Both the position numbers and the translations under genes were made by a program. This document shows positions 19,346 through 36,024 of a stretch of DNA of 64,000 nt, in pieces. The DNA comes from Datura wrightii (lineage: Eukaryota > Streptophyta > Magnoliopsida > Solanales > Solanaceae): contig JASDFA010000010.1 in the NCBI GenBank assembly GCA_035772735.1, forward strand, positions 182,221,501 to 182,285,500, given 5' to 3'. Position 1 is the first letter of the stretch; each line of letters starts with the position of its first letter. Under the pieces are notes generated by a model. It was not told the origin of the DNA. It made no database searches and saw only the letters and a list, made by a program, of their open reading frames with translations.

Positions 19346-19910
19346 TCATCTTTGACAGTACAAAAGCTCATAACTTCAATAAGGAGGTGTTAAACCTTAT
19401 TTTTTAGAGGTTTAATAGCTGGGAATTCCTCTATCAGCTTCAACCCATTTCCATAAGTTTTGTGAGTGAAGTCTCATGTTGAGCCTCAATATCAACTATC
19501 AGAAAATTCATGTGATGAAGTTCCTCCCTAACAACACTTAATTCGTGTTGTGAAATAATTCATTCTTTAACCGGTGTATTTTCAATCAAAAGTATATGGA
19601 TTTCAACATTATACATTTCACGTTCTTTTTCTAACAAGGCATAGGGGGCATCATAGGACCGAGCAAATATATTTTGCAGGGTAACTCGAAAGGATAGGAC
19701 CCGAGGCAATATGTTCTGTTGTATAACCCATAGGGTTATTAAATGAGTTCTAAGAAATTTGATTATTTCCTCCCATCTCACAGGTGTTGTTAAAGAACAA
19801 TTGCAAAGAATTAGACCAAACAATCAGGAAAAGAAAACACCATAAGAGCAAATGAATGATACAAACAAATACATGAGTTTTACTTTACTGATGACAGTGT
19901 CACGGTAGAG
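19346..19910 (-). pseudogene. FLX-like fragment, unit F, inverted
   Basis: Minus-strand copy of the same exon and part of the intron: LEKEREMYNVEI, and further upstream in its own direction the HHMN-type segment, with frameshifts and stops. It forms a second foldback with unit E. The adjoining 19910-20075 (plus) repeats the intron start once more (TTGGTCAATTCC...TTGAGTCAATTTCGCC) and then stops. Confidence 0.7.
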
Positions 19911-20089
19911 TTTTACTCTATTGGTCAATTCCTTTCCAACTATTGAGTTAGATTTGAGTCAATTTCGCCTTAATTAGTAGCTTGTATAATTTCAAGGCTT
20001 TTACATTTTTGTTTATTTTAGAACAAGATAAGTTTCTATAAGATCTTGTTTGTCCAGCAGGGGATGTAATAATGTTCAACATGTGTGGA

Positions 20090-20790
20090 AGTGTTTGTTG
20101 ATGCAGTTGGAATTCAGCATCTTTTTTTATAGATTAAAACAACCATGTGGAAGGCAGAATGCTCATAGAAGTTAAAACCAATAATGATGGCTATTCCTGC
20201 TCTTATAATTTGGCAACTGTGGAAGAGAAGAAATGCCATCAAACATGGAGAGAAGATGTCTTTGTATAAAGTGGTGAGAGTAATCAATAGATATGTTGGC
20301 TTATTAGCAAAGAGTAGATATCCCTGGATGCAGGCACTACCTCAACAGTGGACTATGATGGTGAGATATCTTGAAGGTTATACCCCCACTATTATGTGTA
20401 GAGTGGTACAATGGAAGAACCCTAGGGTGGGAATGTACTCATGTAACACAGATGGAGTATCAAACGGAAATCCAGGTCCTAGATCATAGTTATATATATT
20501 GAGGCAAAGAGACTGCCAGATGGCACTGATCTTATGGCGGAAGCTAAAACAATCATTATAGATCTAAAATACTGCATTTCTCATCGGGTGATCCCAGTGG
20601 AGATACAAACAGACTCATTGATCATGACAAAGGTGCTGGAGGAGAAGTGGGAGGCACCGTGGAGTAGATGTGCAGGAGTTCATAAAAATCAGGAGGATTA
20701 GGATGGTGGTGGTGGAACATGTGTTTACGAAAGGAAACTCACTGGCCGATATTTTTTGCTAACCAAGTTGTTCATTTTGCAGGTACATTT
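20090..20790 (+). pseudogene. RNase H-like domain remnant of a non-LTR (LINE) retrotransposon
   Basis: An open stretch (20184-20489) encodes IIWQLWKRRNAIKHG and then NTDGVSNGNPGPRS, the start of the plant LINE-type RNase H domain (usual pattern NTDGASKGNPG). After a stop near 20489, shifted frames continue with MAEAK, a QTDS segment near 20610, and EHVFTKGNSLADIFAN near 20715-20760, the conserved last block of the domain. No reverse transcriptase part is seen upstream, so this is a fragment. It sits between inverted FLX-like pieces. Confidence 0.7.
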
Positions 20791-22615
20791 ATCATACAAC
20801 ACATTAGATGAAGTCCCATTAGAAGGAAGGAAAATCATCAATACGGAAAAACAACAAATTCCTAATGTAAAGTTCAGAAAATGTCAAAAGAAAACATACT
20901 CAGAAACAGGTTACAACATAAATTAACAGCAGTTACAAAGCAGCAACAGGCATAGACAACAATTATACATGAGAGGAAACATGCAGGCACAGGATAACAA
21001 TAAAGGCAGTATGCAGATATTACAGGAGACAACATTCCACCATAGAAGAGGTAGATTTATATACATAATACAAATCTGGAAAGAAGCTTCAGCAATAGAG
21101 GGTTAGAAAGGCGGATCGGCTAAGAGACTTTCTCAAACAGTGGCATTAGCTCTTTGAGAGCTCAACCTATTGAGAAGGTTTTTATCCGAAAAGCCAGATC
21201 TACAATCCTTAACTTTTCTACAAGTGAGCTTGTACCAGTCCGAGGGGTTATGGCAGGTGACTTATCGCAGATCTAAAGAAGTCTTCAATAGACTCACTTT
21301 CATTGCACTTGTGAGACTTGTAGGTGTCCTAGGTGAAATCAATCCAAGCTTAGTGATATAACCAACACAAAACCAGGAGGAGGGATGTTACCTGATTGCT
21401 TCAGCTGAGATGGTTTCATATTAGAGAGCTTCAAATCTGATATCATGCAGTGATATTTCCAAGCTGAGCATATTCTTCTTCACAGATAGATGAACAGACA
21501 CCAACCCAGCCGTGTGAAGAAGCTCAGTAGCATTTCCTCTTTTGTTTACTTGAACAGATACTGCTTCAAATAATTAAAACAATAAAGATTGGAGAGAGCC
21601 AATTATTATCACAACACAAATAATGTTGGAGGACTATGACTTATGTCAAAATAAACTTTAATAAGCTTAGGCTCAATTTCAATAGGTTTTTTCATTTTGT
21701 AATCCATCCCTTAGCTAACTTCTACTATTTTCTCGCTTCAGCCATAAATTTCAAAAACTACACATTAATTCATATGGTGCTAAATCTATCTTGTTTTCAT
21801 ATCAAAATTTATGGGTCAATTGAATTTAAAGAGTTAGCTTTTTCCACGAAGCCAATTGACTCAGAACTCTACATACAGCTCAAAAGACTCGACGATTTCA
21901 GATATATACCAGGAGAGAGCAGATGGAAGTCCACACTTTTAAAACCCGAAGAACAAAATTTGGTGAAATTTTAAAGAAAATAGCTAACCTGAAAATCGAA
22001 ACAACAATCTGAGAAGAGCAAATCTGAGGAGAGAAGAAACAACAACATGGAAGGTAAGACGAAGGTTTTTTAAAAAATAAAATGAAGGACTATACATTGA
22101 AGTTAAAATACTCATTGTTGAACCTTAACAGTTACAATAATCTTCAACCCTACAAAAACACATACACTTGCTTATTTCAAATGAATTGGTGGTTAATGAT
22201 TAGTAGGTTAGAACATTAAAATAAAACACCTTTCCGTTTGTGAATGGTATTCAACATATAACAAAAAACACTGATTAGTCTCATATGTTACCAGGTTGTG
22301 CACCAACTTCCTTTTTCAACCACAGAACTTGTGAGATCATGTGCAACTGTGTTTATGCCTTATATTCTAAGGCTAGATTAAATATATACAAGTTTCTTTT
22401 TGTGCTTATACATCAATGTTGAATGTACTACTTGTAGTTCATACATGAATATGCACAAAATTAGATAACATATTTGTAATTAGAAACTACTAAGTCATAC
22501 AGTTCAACAGCAAACCACAACAATAATAAATTTAATCATATATCTAGAACAAACAGAAATTTTATTATGAACATAACAATAATAAATATTAACGATGTAC
22601 CTGAATGATTAGCCA
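20791..22615. other. Interval with no recognised gene
   Basis: Short open frames (for example 21636-21974) have no recognisable domain. Part of 20800-21500 may be further retroelement-derived sequence. No promoter, repeat or RNA gene could be supported. Confidence 0.4.
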
Positions 22616-23575
22616 TCACTTTATTCTATCATATATTTGAGATTATTGTCTTTGTGATAAACCAACATTCCTAGCAAGCATTTATAAATGGATAAGTAAC
22701 AAACTGCAAAAAATTATCATAAGCTTGAATCAAACAACTATATTCTTTAGAGATTTTTTTTTTTATTTTGCTAAAAAGTTAAACATTAGGCGTTGGACTA
22801 TAGCTAAAGATAGATCTTAATGAACTTACTAACGAGTCGCCAACATAAAAATTGGTTTAAGAACTCAAGTATTAACACCAAATTATCGAAGCATACCTCC
22901 ACAAAAAGGTCCAAAAGATTGAAATGGAAGAACTTAACAAGGAATGGAAGCGAAAACTGATTATTTCAATGTCGGAAAACAGAAAGAAAAAAAAAAGCAA
23001 TCAAAATGGATATGAATCGAATTTGAATGGACATATTTTGAAATTTGCAAAGAATTCTAAAACAAATGAGATTACAACCATAATTTGTTTTAACTAAAAG
23101 TTTAATCTATTCTTGAACTTCAACAGCCATGAAATTCAGCCACAATAATGGGAAATTTGAAGAGAACTTGAAAAGGCAAAAAATATATAGAAGACAAGGT
23201 AAAAAAAATTTAGAGGAGCACACTTGAACTTGTAACTCAGTTGAAAGAATGAAAAAGATTGAGTATTTTCTGCCACGCTAGAAGCTCTGAGAAAGAAAGA
23301 GACACTTAGTCTACTTTCAAGTAAAGAGAGGGAGAATGAATACTTCTAGGGTTATGGTTGTGTGTGGTGAGATTAAAAAAAAGTGATGGAGTGCAATTGA
23401 AATATTTCACTTCCATATTATGTACAGCATAGTATTGATCTTGATCATTGAGTAACTTACAATAATGCCCTTGATTGCTCCTGGCTTCACTCTTCTATAT
23501 AATAGAAATATAGTCAACATGGACAAATTTGACTTCAGTAATGCGAAGACCAGGATCACACAACATATGAGATTT
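22616..23575 (-). pseudogene. FLX-like promoter, 5' UTR and intron start, unit H, inverted relative to unit B
   Basis: Reading the minus strand from 23575 leftwards, the sequence parallels 8485-9290 of unit B: GTTGTGTGATCCTGGTCTTCG, a TTATATAGAAGAG TATA region, a CT-rich leader, then the intron with AAGTTCTTCCATTTC, GGACCTTTTTGTGGAGGTATGC and the stretch ending near 22640. It contains an extra block of about 130 bp after the TATA region (about 23335-23475). No FLX-like exon follows before about 19.9 kb, where minus-strand fragments D and F occur beyond the LINE remnant; these may be its displaced exons. Confidence 0.7.
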
Positions 23576-23742
23576 TAGGTACCAGCTTTGTTATAAATCC
23601 TTTCAGATGGTTAAAGAAGACTCAGATATGTAAAGCAACACAGAACAAAAGGCACTGTAAACAAGTACTATAGAACAAACTAACAGTCAAAGACATTATA
23701 ATGCAACAGCATAATCGCCTCTCCTGCCACTTGTTGAATCCT

Positions 23743-29116
<5,374 letters not shown>

Positions 29117-30589
29117 TGCCGCTGAATCAAGCAACCTTGGTGCAAATTCTAGGGTTCTCTGCTATTCTCTTGAACCGCTTGTTATATGATTTTTCTGCGC
29201 TGGAATTGGAACAGTTAACAAGTTTGCTAATTGAACCGGTCCAAATGTGTACCTATGTTGGGCTAGCCATAAAGCCCAGATGTAGATTTATAGAGGCAAA
29301 CAAATATCAGAAGATTGGATTTAAAACTAAGCTCATATACATATATATTTCGTATATATTTTTTTATATTTGATTAACGACTGTAATTATATTTTATCAC
29401 GAACCAAATATGTTAAGTCATTTCATCGATTCCGATTTAAGAATGAAGCTCGGTTTTTCTCCACCGCCAATCCTTATTGAGTGTTTATTGGTCCAATTAA
29501 TTTATATTCACGTCATGTAAGATTCATTAAAGAGGAAGCATTACATACTAAAAAAATTTATTTATTTCTAGAACTCGAATTTAGTATCTCTGATTATATC
29601 GAGTTTTCATATTAGGTATTTAAACATGAAATGATATCTTTTATATGATTTTGAATAATTCTCATTTTTATGATGAGTTTAGGTTTTGAAGTCGAATTTA
29701 GGTTTTGATGTCTATTTCTTATCATGGAATCAATCTAACAGAATAAGCCCATCACAATTATTGACATACCAGATATTGAACCCTTATATTAAATTATTTA
29801 CACTCTAATCTACCGATGTTGAGTTTTTACATTAGCTATTTGGAGGAATGTAATAATCTTTTTATATGATCTTAAATGATAATTAATTTTTTGCGTTGAA
29901 GTACATGCAAAATTTTCAATTTTTTTAAACATGTTAAGAGTCGGAGGGATTCTGTCTATTTTCCACACGTCACTTGGCGGAAGAGTTGCAAAACAACGAA
30001 TCATCGCATAAAAAATAATATAATACTATTATCTTGAATTATCTTGTTTTATTTTATTCCTAGTGCGAATTTTTTGTATTGATGAAAAAAAATCATATTT
30101 AAAACTAATAACATATTAAATTAGTTTTTTATTTAAAGTGTAACCTAAACCAGACAAGCTTTACTTACAGTGATCAACTAGAAATTTGTGACTCTTTTCC
30201 GGAAATGTATTGAGATCCACATTATTTTTAGCATGAAAAATATTTCTTTAATAGAAATATAATTTGTAAGTACTCAAAGACAATTTTGAACATGTTTTCC
30301 AAGTTAGCTTTTTAAATATAACAATAATTTATTAAAATAAATAAATGATGTTTTTATTTTGTTTCAAAATAACTGGTGTTTTACATAATTAATAAGGCAT
30401 TAATGATGTTCTTTCATTTTTACCCTTATTTAAATAAAGGGAGTTTTACATAACCAATAAACTATTAAAGAACTAAATCTTTTTAAGGTATTTATTAATA
30501 GTAAATTAGAAATAAATCCTGCTTTCTATGAATGAATAGAGGTATGCCTAAGCTAAAAATATCACTTATTTTAAAATGGAGGAAGTAAA
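29117..30589. other. RBX1 upstream region and AT-rich spacer
   Basis: Just upstream of the RBX1 start lies a leader (about 29117-29200), and further up a TTGGGCTAGCCATAAAGCCCAG stretch at about 29257 with TGGGC/GCCCA boxes common in promoters of housekeeping plant genes. From 29330 the sequence is AT-rich with no supported gene. Part of it (about 29560-29840) resembles degenerate dispersed repeat, not assigned. Confidence 0.4.
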
Positions 30590-30597
30590 TATTTTAA

Positions 30598-31190
30598 GGA
30601 ACAAGGGCTAAATTTACCCATCTACTTTTAAAAATTGACTAAATTTATCCTTCGTCATACTATTGGATTATATTTACCCCGCTATTATGAAAGTTTTCGT
30701 GTACACCCTTCATTTAATAGAAAAGCCAAATCAACATAAATGACCCATTTTTTAAAAATAAAATCAATATCCTAATCTAACCCGCCCGTCCGATCCACTT
30801 AACATAATAACACAATCCAAACAAATATCCCTCATACGATTTCTTCACAGTTTGACACTTTGCGAGAGTTCTTAAGAATTTGACAGAAGGGAGAGGTTCG
30901 TTAATGGAGATTTAAGAAAAAAGAGAGTGCCTGCTAGTAAAACTTCCTTCGAAACATTGTAAAAGTATAAAACCCTCTTCGATTTTACAAGCTCTTCCTT
31001 CGTCAATGATTTTACAAGCTAGGGTTTCTGATTTTCTGAGTTAAGCTAAAGATCTCATTTTTGTGATAAAATATCTCCCCTTTACTTAGTTGTTATATTT
31101 ACTTGATAGGGATTTGTGTTTTAAGATTAAGGGTAGCTTATTTACATATTAGGGTTTCTATTTCATGATAAATGTGATAATTATGTATTG
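30598..31190. repeat. Left terminal inverted repeat of the MULE
   Basis: It pairs with 40850-41425. The outer tip is GGAACAAGGG against GGGAAAAGGG. The inner part carries TATAAAACCCTCTTCGA and a Myb-like TAGGGTTTCTG block mirrored on the right. The inner boundary is approximate because similarity fades gradually. Confidence 0.75.
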
Positions 31191-34100
31191 TTACTTCTGT
31201 TATTAGCTATAAATCTTATTTTGCTGGTATATATGATTCTTGCACGTGCGAAATTTTAGGGTATTTATGGTTGCTAACATATTCTAGACTTAGTATTTAG
31301 ATTAGTTGTTTTAGTATTTTAGGAAGTGGTTTAGGTTTTATGAATTGACTGATTTAGGGTATTGGGAATGGATGGGTTTGTGGTATTAGATTAAACTTCA
31401 TTTTCCTTTATTTATTGAGGTGTATATTCCATTTATAGATTTCTTTTTTGAAAAAAATAAAACTGATTGTAATTGCCAATTTGATCTAAAAGAAATTGAA
31501 ATGTGGTCCCAATATTTTATTCTTGTATCCTAAAACTTATGGAGAAGTAGAACTTTATTGTTTTTAAAATTCAAACTTTATTGATTATGGTCCCAACTCA
31601 TTTTTGTTTGTTCGGATTCCTTAAAGAAAACTTATTTTTTAAAGATATTAGTTTATGGACACGTGTTTTGCACGTATATATCTGCTTTAAATAATACAAT
31701 CCGCGATAAATATAGACTCAAAATGATTGGACTGATATTTCAGTTATTTTACTTTGCTATCAAAAAATCTTAGTATCGATATTGGCATATCTTTTGAAAG
31801 TAAACTATACAACTATCCATGAAGCAAATATAAATAGAAATTAAAACTCTGTACGTATTATATTTTTTTTGAAAGACATAAAAGAATTAGATGTTTTGAC
31901 GACAATTAAGTATAAAGCGATTGACAAGATCTTGAACAAAATAAAAACACTATAATTTTTAATATCTATGCAAAATGGTGCAAAAATTACTTAAAATATG
32001 GGTTGCAAAGTTAAAACCATCATTAAAGAGAGAAAGAGAATGAGTAAAATAAATTAACTTTTTTGAAGGAACAATGCATATGTTTTACACTTAACATAAA
32101 TTAAATTTATTTATACATATTTCTTTTTTTAAAGAATGTGAGAACAAGATATTGGCAATGTTTTTTACAATTACATACAATGCAACTAACTAAAACAAAC
32201 ATAGAATAAAAAGAAAGAATTTTTGAAATCTATGTAAAATAATGCAAGAATTATATAGAAATATGAATTACACAGTTGACTTAGTGATCATATCTTGATC
32301 CCAAAGAATAAAAAAGAATAAAATTAATATACCATTCTCAAGAAACAACGATCTATTTTAGTTCTAATAACTAAGAAAATGGATTATCAAGAAGTAAATC
32401 GATTTACCTAATTTTGACATAGCATGCTAGCTCCTATGTCGCAATAGCTTTTTTGTTTTTGTTTTTCTCAACTTTTACGATAATTTTTATCTAATATGGT
32501 TGCTTGGTGATAGACTTCTCTACTTTTTGTAGTCATAAATATTCTAAATAGAATTTTACTCTATTATCAATATCTGATTAAAAAATCAATTGTGTACTTG
32601 TAGCTAAAATTATTAGTGTCCAATTTCTCATAAGATTCAAAATTTTGTAAATTTTAATGCACTCTGTATGTGGTAAAAAATACGTTTAGTGTGCTGAGGT
32701 TCAGAATTGCTACTGATTCAATAAATTTTTATAGATTCTAAAAATCAATATAAATATTAAAATTGTAACAATAGACTTTTTATTTGCTTTAAAAGTTTAT
32801 ATTAATATAGTTATTATTTTACGGTATATATTATGAAATGTTTTCTTTTTAATGTTTTTCTATATTGAGATTGAAGAGATGTAATTTTTTTTAATTGAAG
32901 TTTTTTGAGTTTTTTTTTATATTTTATTAGTAATTGATCTAACTCTACATTTAATTCTCCAATCACTAAAATGATGACCGATAAATTATTACCTTTTCAA
33001 CTAATTATTGGACTAAATAAAAAAAATTGATTTGAATTATTAAATAGAAAAAAAAGGACATGCGGAAAAAGTCAACAACCTTATCATAATTATGAATCAC
33101 TTTCACAATTTTGTATTCATGCTATGAATCTCTTCTAGTTTTATTACCCTATTTATTATTTTTATTTATTATATATTTATATTGTTTGTATAATGATACT
33201 AAAAATATATTTCTTGATCAAAGGAAAAAAATGTCTTTTAACTTTTAAAAGAATATTTGGTAATTCAACTTAATATTATAATTTTCTTCTATTAGACTAG
33301 ATAGTTTTGGAATACATGTGTTGAGGATGAATCTCTTATCAATAAATATAAAATAAAAAAAAAACTCATGATAATATTAAAAATTACACTCTTTGAATTA
33401 TTAAATAAAGATTAATAAAAATGTGCAAATTTATGAAATGATAACTGTTGATCTTTGTTAGCTAACTTAACAAAGTAATAAGCAAGGATGGAATTGTATA
33501 TCAAGACAATGATTCTAGAAGTCCATACAGCATTAATTTTTTGATTCCAAGAAGAGATTTTACAAATCATATATATAAAGTTGTTCAGTTTCAATTATTA
33601 AAAATGAATACAACAAAAAGTATTCATCTTTAGAAATTATAGAATAGAAATCTTAAAACGTGCGTGATTGCGAAGAAATCACAAGCTATAAGGAATATAT
33701 CAGTCACACTAAATATTCTTTCCCGCGATTATATACTTTCATGTTATCTATAATATATTTATTATCAAGATAAATTTTTCATTAAACATCTATTGAGACA
33801 CAACCAACAAATTTGATCATGTCAAATAGTTTATTTATTCCGATTGGATATAAAACATTACTATAACTATGATTACCATCTTCAATAATAATCAAATCAA
33901 AATTAAAAGCCTCGAAAAATAATTCGATGGGCGAAACGTAAAAAATTCTAATAACACATGATACGAAAAAATAATAAAAAAATAAGAGAAGAAATAATGG
34001 TTACCTATAGATTTATTTGCATTTATTTATATCTTGCGCACAAGTTCGTCAAAGATAAATCTCAAACTTTAGTCGCATGTCTTTTGCATAAATTTTATAG

Positions 34101-36024
34101 CAGACCATTTGTGTTGCATTAATATTTCAAAAGGAAACCAGTTACTTACAAGGAGGTTGCCTTGGGATTCACAACTGGACAATAAAAAAACTAAGCATAT
34201 ACTTGAAATGTATTATATGTTTTGGATTTCATCAAAGCGGTGTTGAAAATGATATCATTCACCATTTCTAAAATAACCAACCAAGGAAAAAAAATTACAT
34301 CAAAAATTGTAATGATAAATACTTTCTATGCCACAAGTTTAAAGCATATTTTTTGGTGCAACCGATTACACTTAAAAAACTCGCCATGCTTCCTGGTGAA
34401 ATTTTTCTTGGTGCTGGTTAGACTAGATGTCTAATACATTGCTGGAGTTAGAAGTTGTGTTCCTATCCTGAAAATGCAAAATTTAACCTCTTTGAGTTTC
34501 TTTCTCACAAATCCAACATAACAAATTGCTAGTAGCAAAGAGAATTTTTTATGATAGATATATCACTTTCATTTCTAGATCTACATTGCTAGATTAATAA
34601 TGAGCACCAGAAGAACAAATGAGTTGGGTAGTCTAGCCATCACCAAATTGAATAGCTGTTAATTCTTTGTTTCTTATTTCTTGTATTCAAAGGGGTAGAT
34701 ATATAGCTTTATCTTTTCATGTTATTCTTAATTGGAATAGTTAAAAGTTGTTAATTATGTGATTTTTGTAGGAGTTAATATGAATTTAAAGGGTTAAAAA
34801 ATCATTTGATATTTTATAGGCATTTTAGTAATTCAACTTTTAACTATGGAGATTCTCACTTTTAGAGTAGTATAAATTTTTTACTTTTAATGCCTTTTTT
34901 TTTAATTCTTTATTGTTAATTGAAAACCATTTATATTAGTAGATTTAATTGAGACCTTGTTATTCTTGGTGTCTAATTACTATATTTTTTTTCCAGATTA
35001 TTCATGGTTCTAGTTTAGAAAATCTTTCTTCCTTTTTTGTAACACCTAAATGCTTTGTTTACTTTCTTTATTTAGTTGTTATCTTGTTTTTGAGATTTTA
35101 TATTAATTACTCTTTATTTTTTTTATTGATTTCAGATGATGCCAATTGACTTGATATTTCGCTATGGTGGTGAATGAGTACGAGAGCCTAAACTGCTATA
35201 TTCAAAAAAAATTGATTCACAAATGGAAAGGTTCTGATTTTGATCTCTTATCGTTTATAGATATTGTGAATGAATACACTACTATATTCGGGTTAGTTGG
35301 TGTTTAACAAAACATTGTATTTATTCCTTTATGAAAAATTATTTGAAATAGTAGGTGATGAGGGAATTAGCACATTATAGATTATTGTATTTTGTTAATA
35401 ATAAATTTGATATTATAAATTTGTTTGTTGTTGAATATTGTGACTTAAATGTTAACGTTGAGAATATAGTTCGACACAAAGAGTCTGTAATAGAGGTTGA
35501 TAAAACAGGTAATGATAATAACTCTAGTGGTACTGATAAAGACAATGATAATGTCTTCGAATATTCTGATTATGTTTATGAAGAGTTAGAGATTAGTGCA
35601 AAAGAAAGAAAGAGAATAGTCAATGAGAAGTTGTCTAAATACAAGGAGTTACATAAGTCCATGACTTTCAAAGATATAGATGAAGCTAGGAGATTCATTA
35701 GCTTGCATGCATTGGCAAATGGCTATAATCTAATTATTAAAAAAAAGTGACTCAAAGAGGTTATGGTTGTTTGTCAAAAAGTATGCAGCTTTCTTTGCCT
35801 AATTTCTGGTGAGAAGTACTGCCCTAGTGTTAGTATGAAAACATTAACAGAAAAACATTAATGTGAAGATTCATGTGGTAATTATAAGGTTAGTGCAACA
35901 ACAATTACTTATTAGTTTAAGAATAAGTTGCAAGCTAATCCCAAATATAAGATCAAAGATATGAGAGTTGATCTCAAAACTGTCTTTGACATTAATGCTT
36001 TCTTTGCGATTAAAAGAGCTAAAA

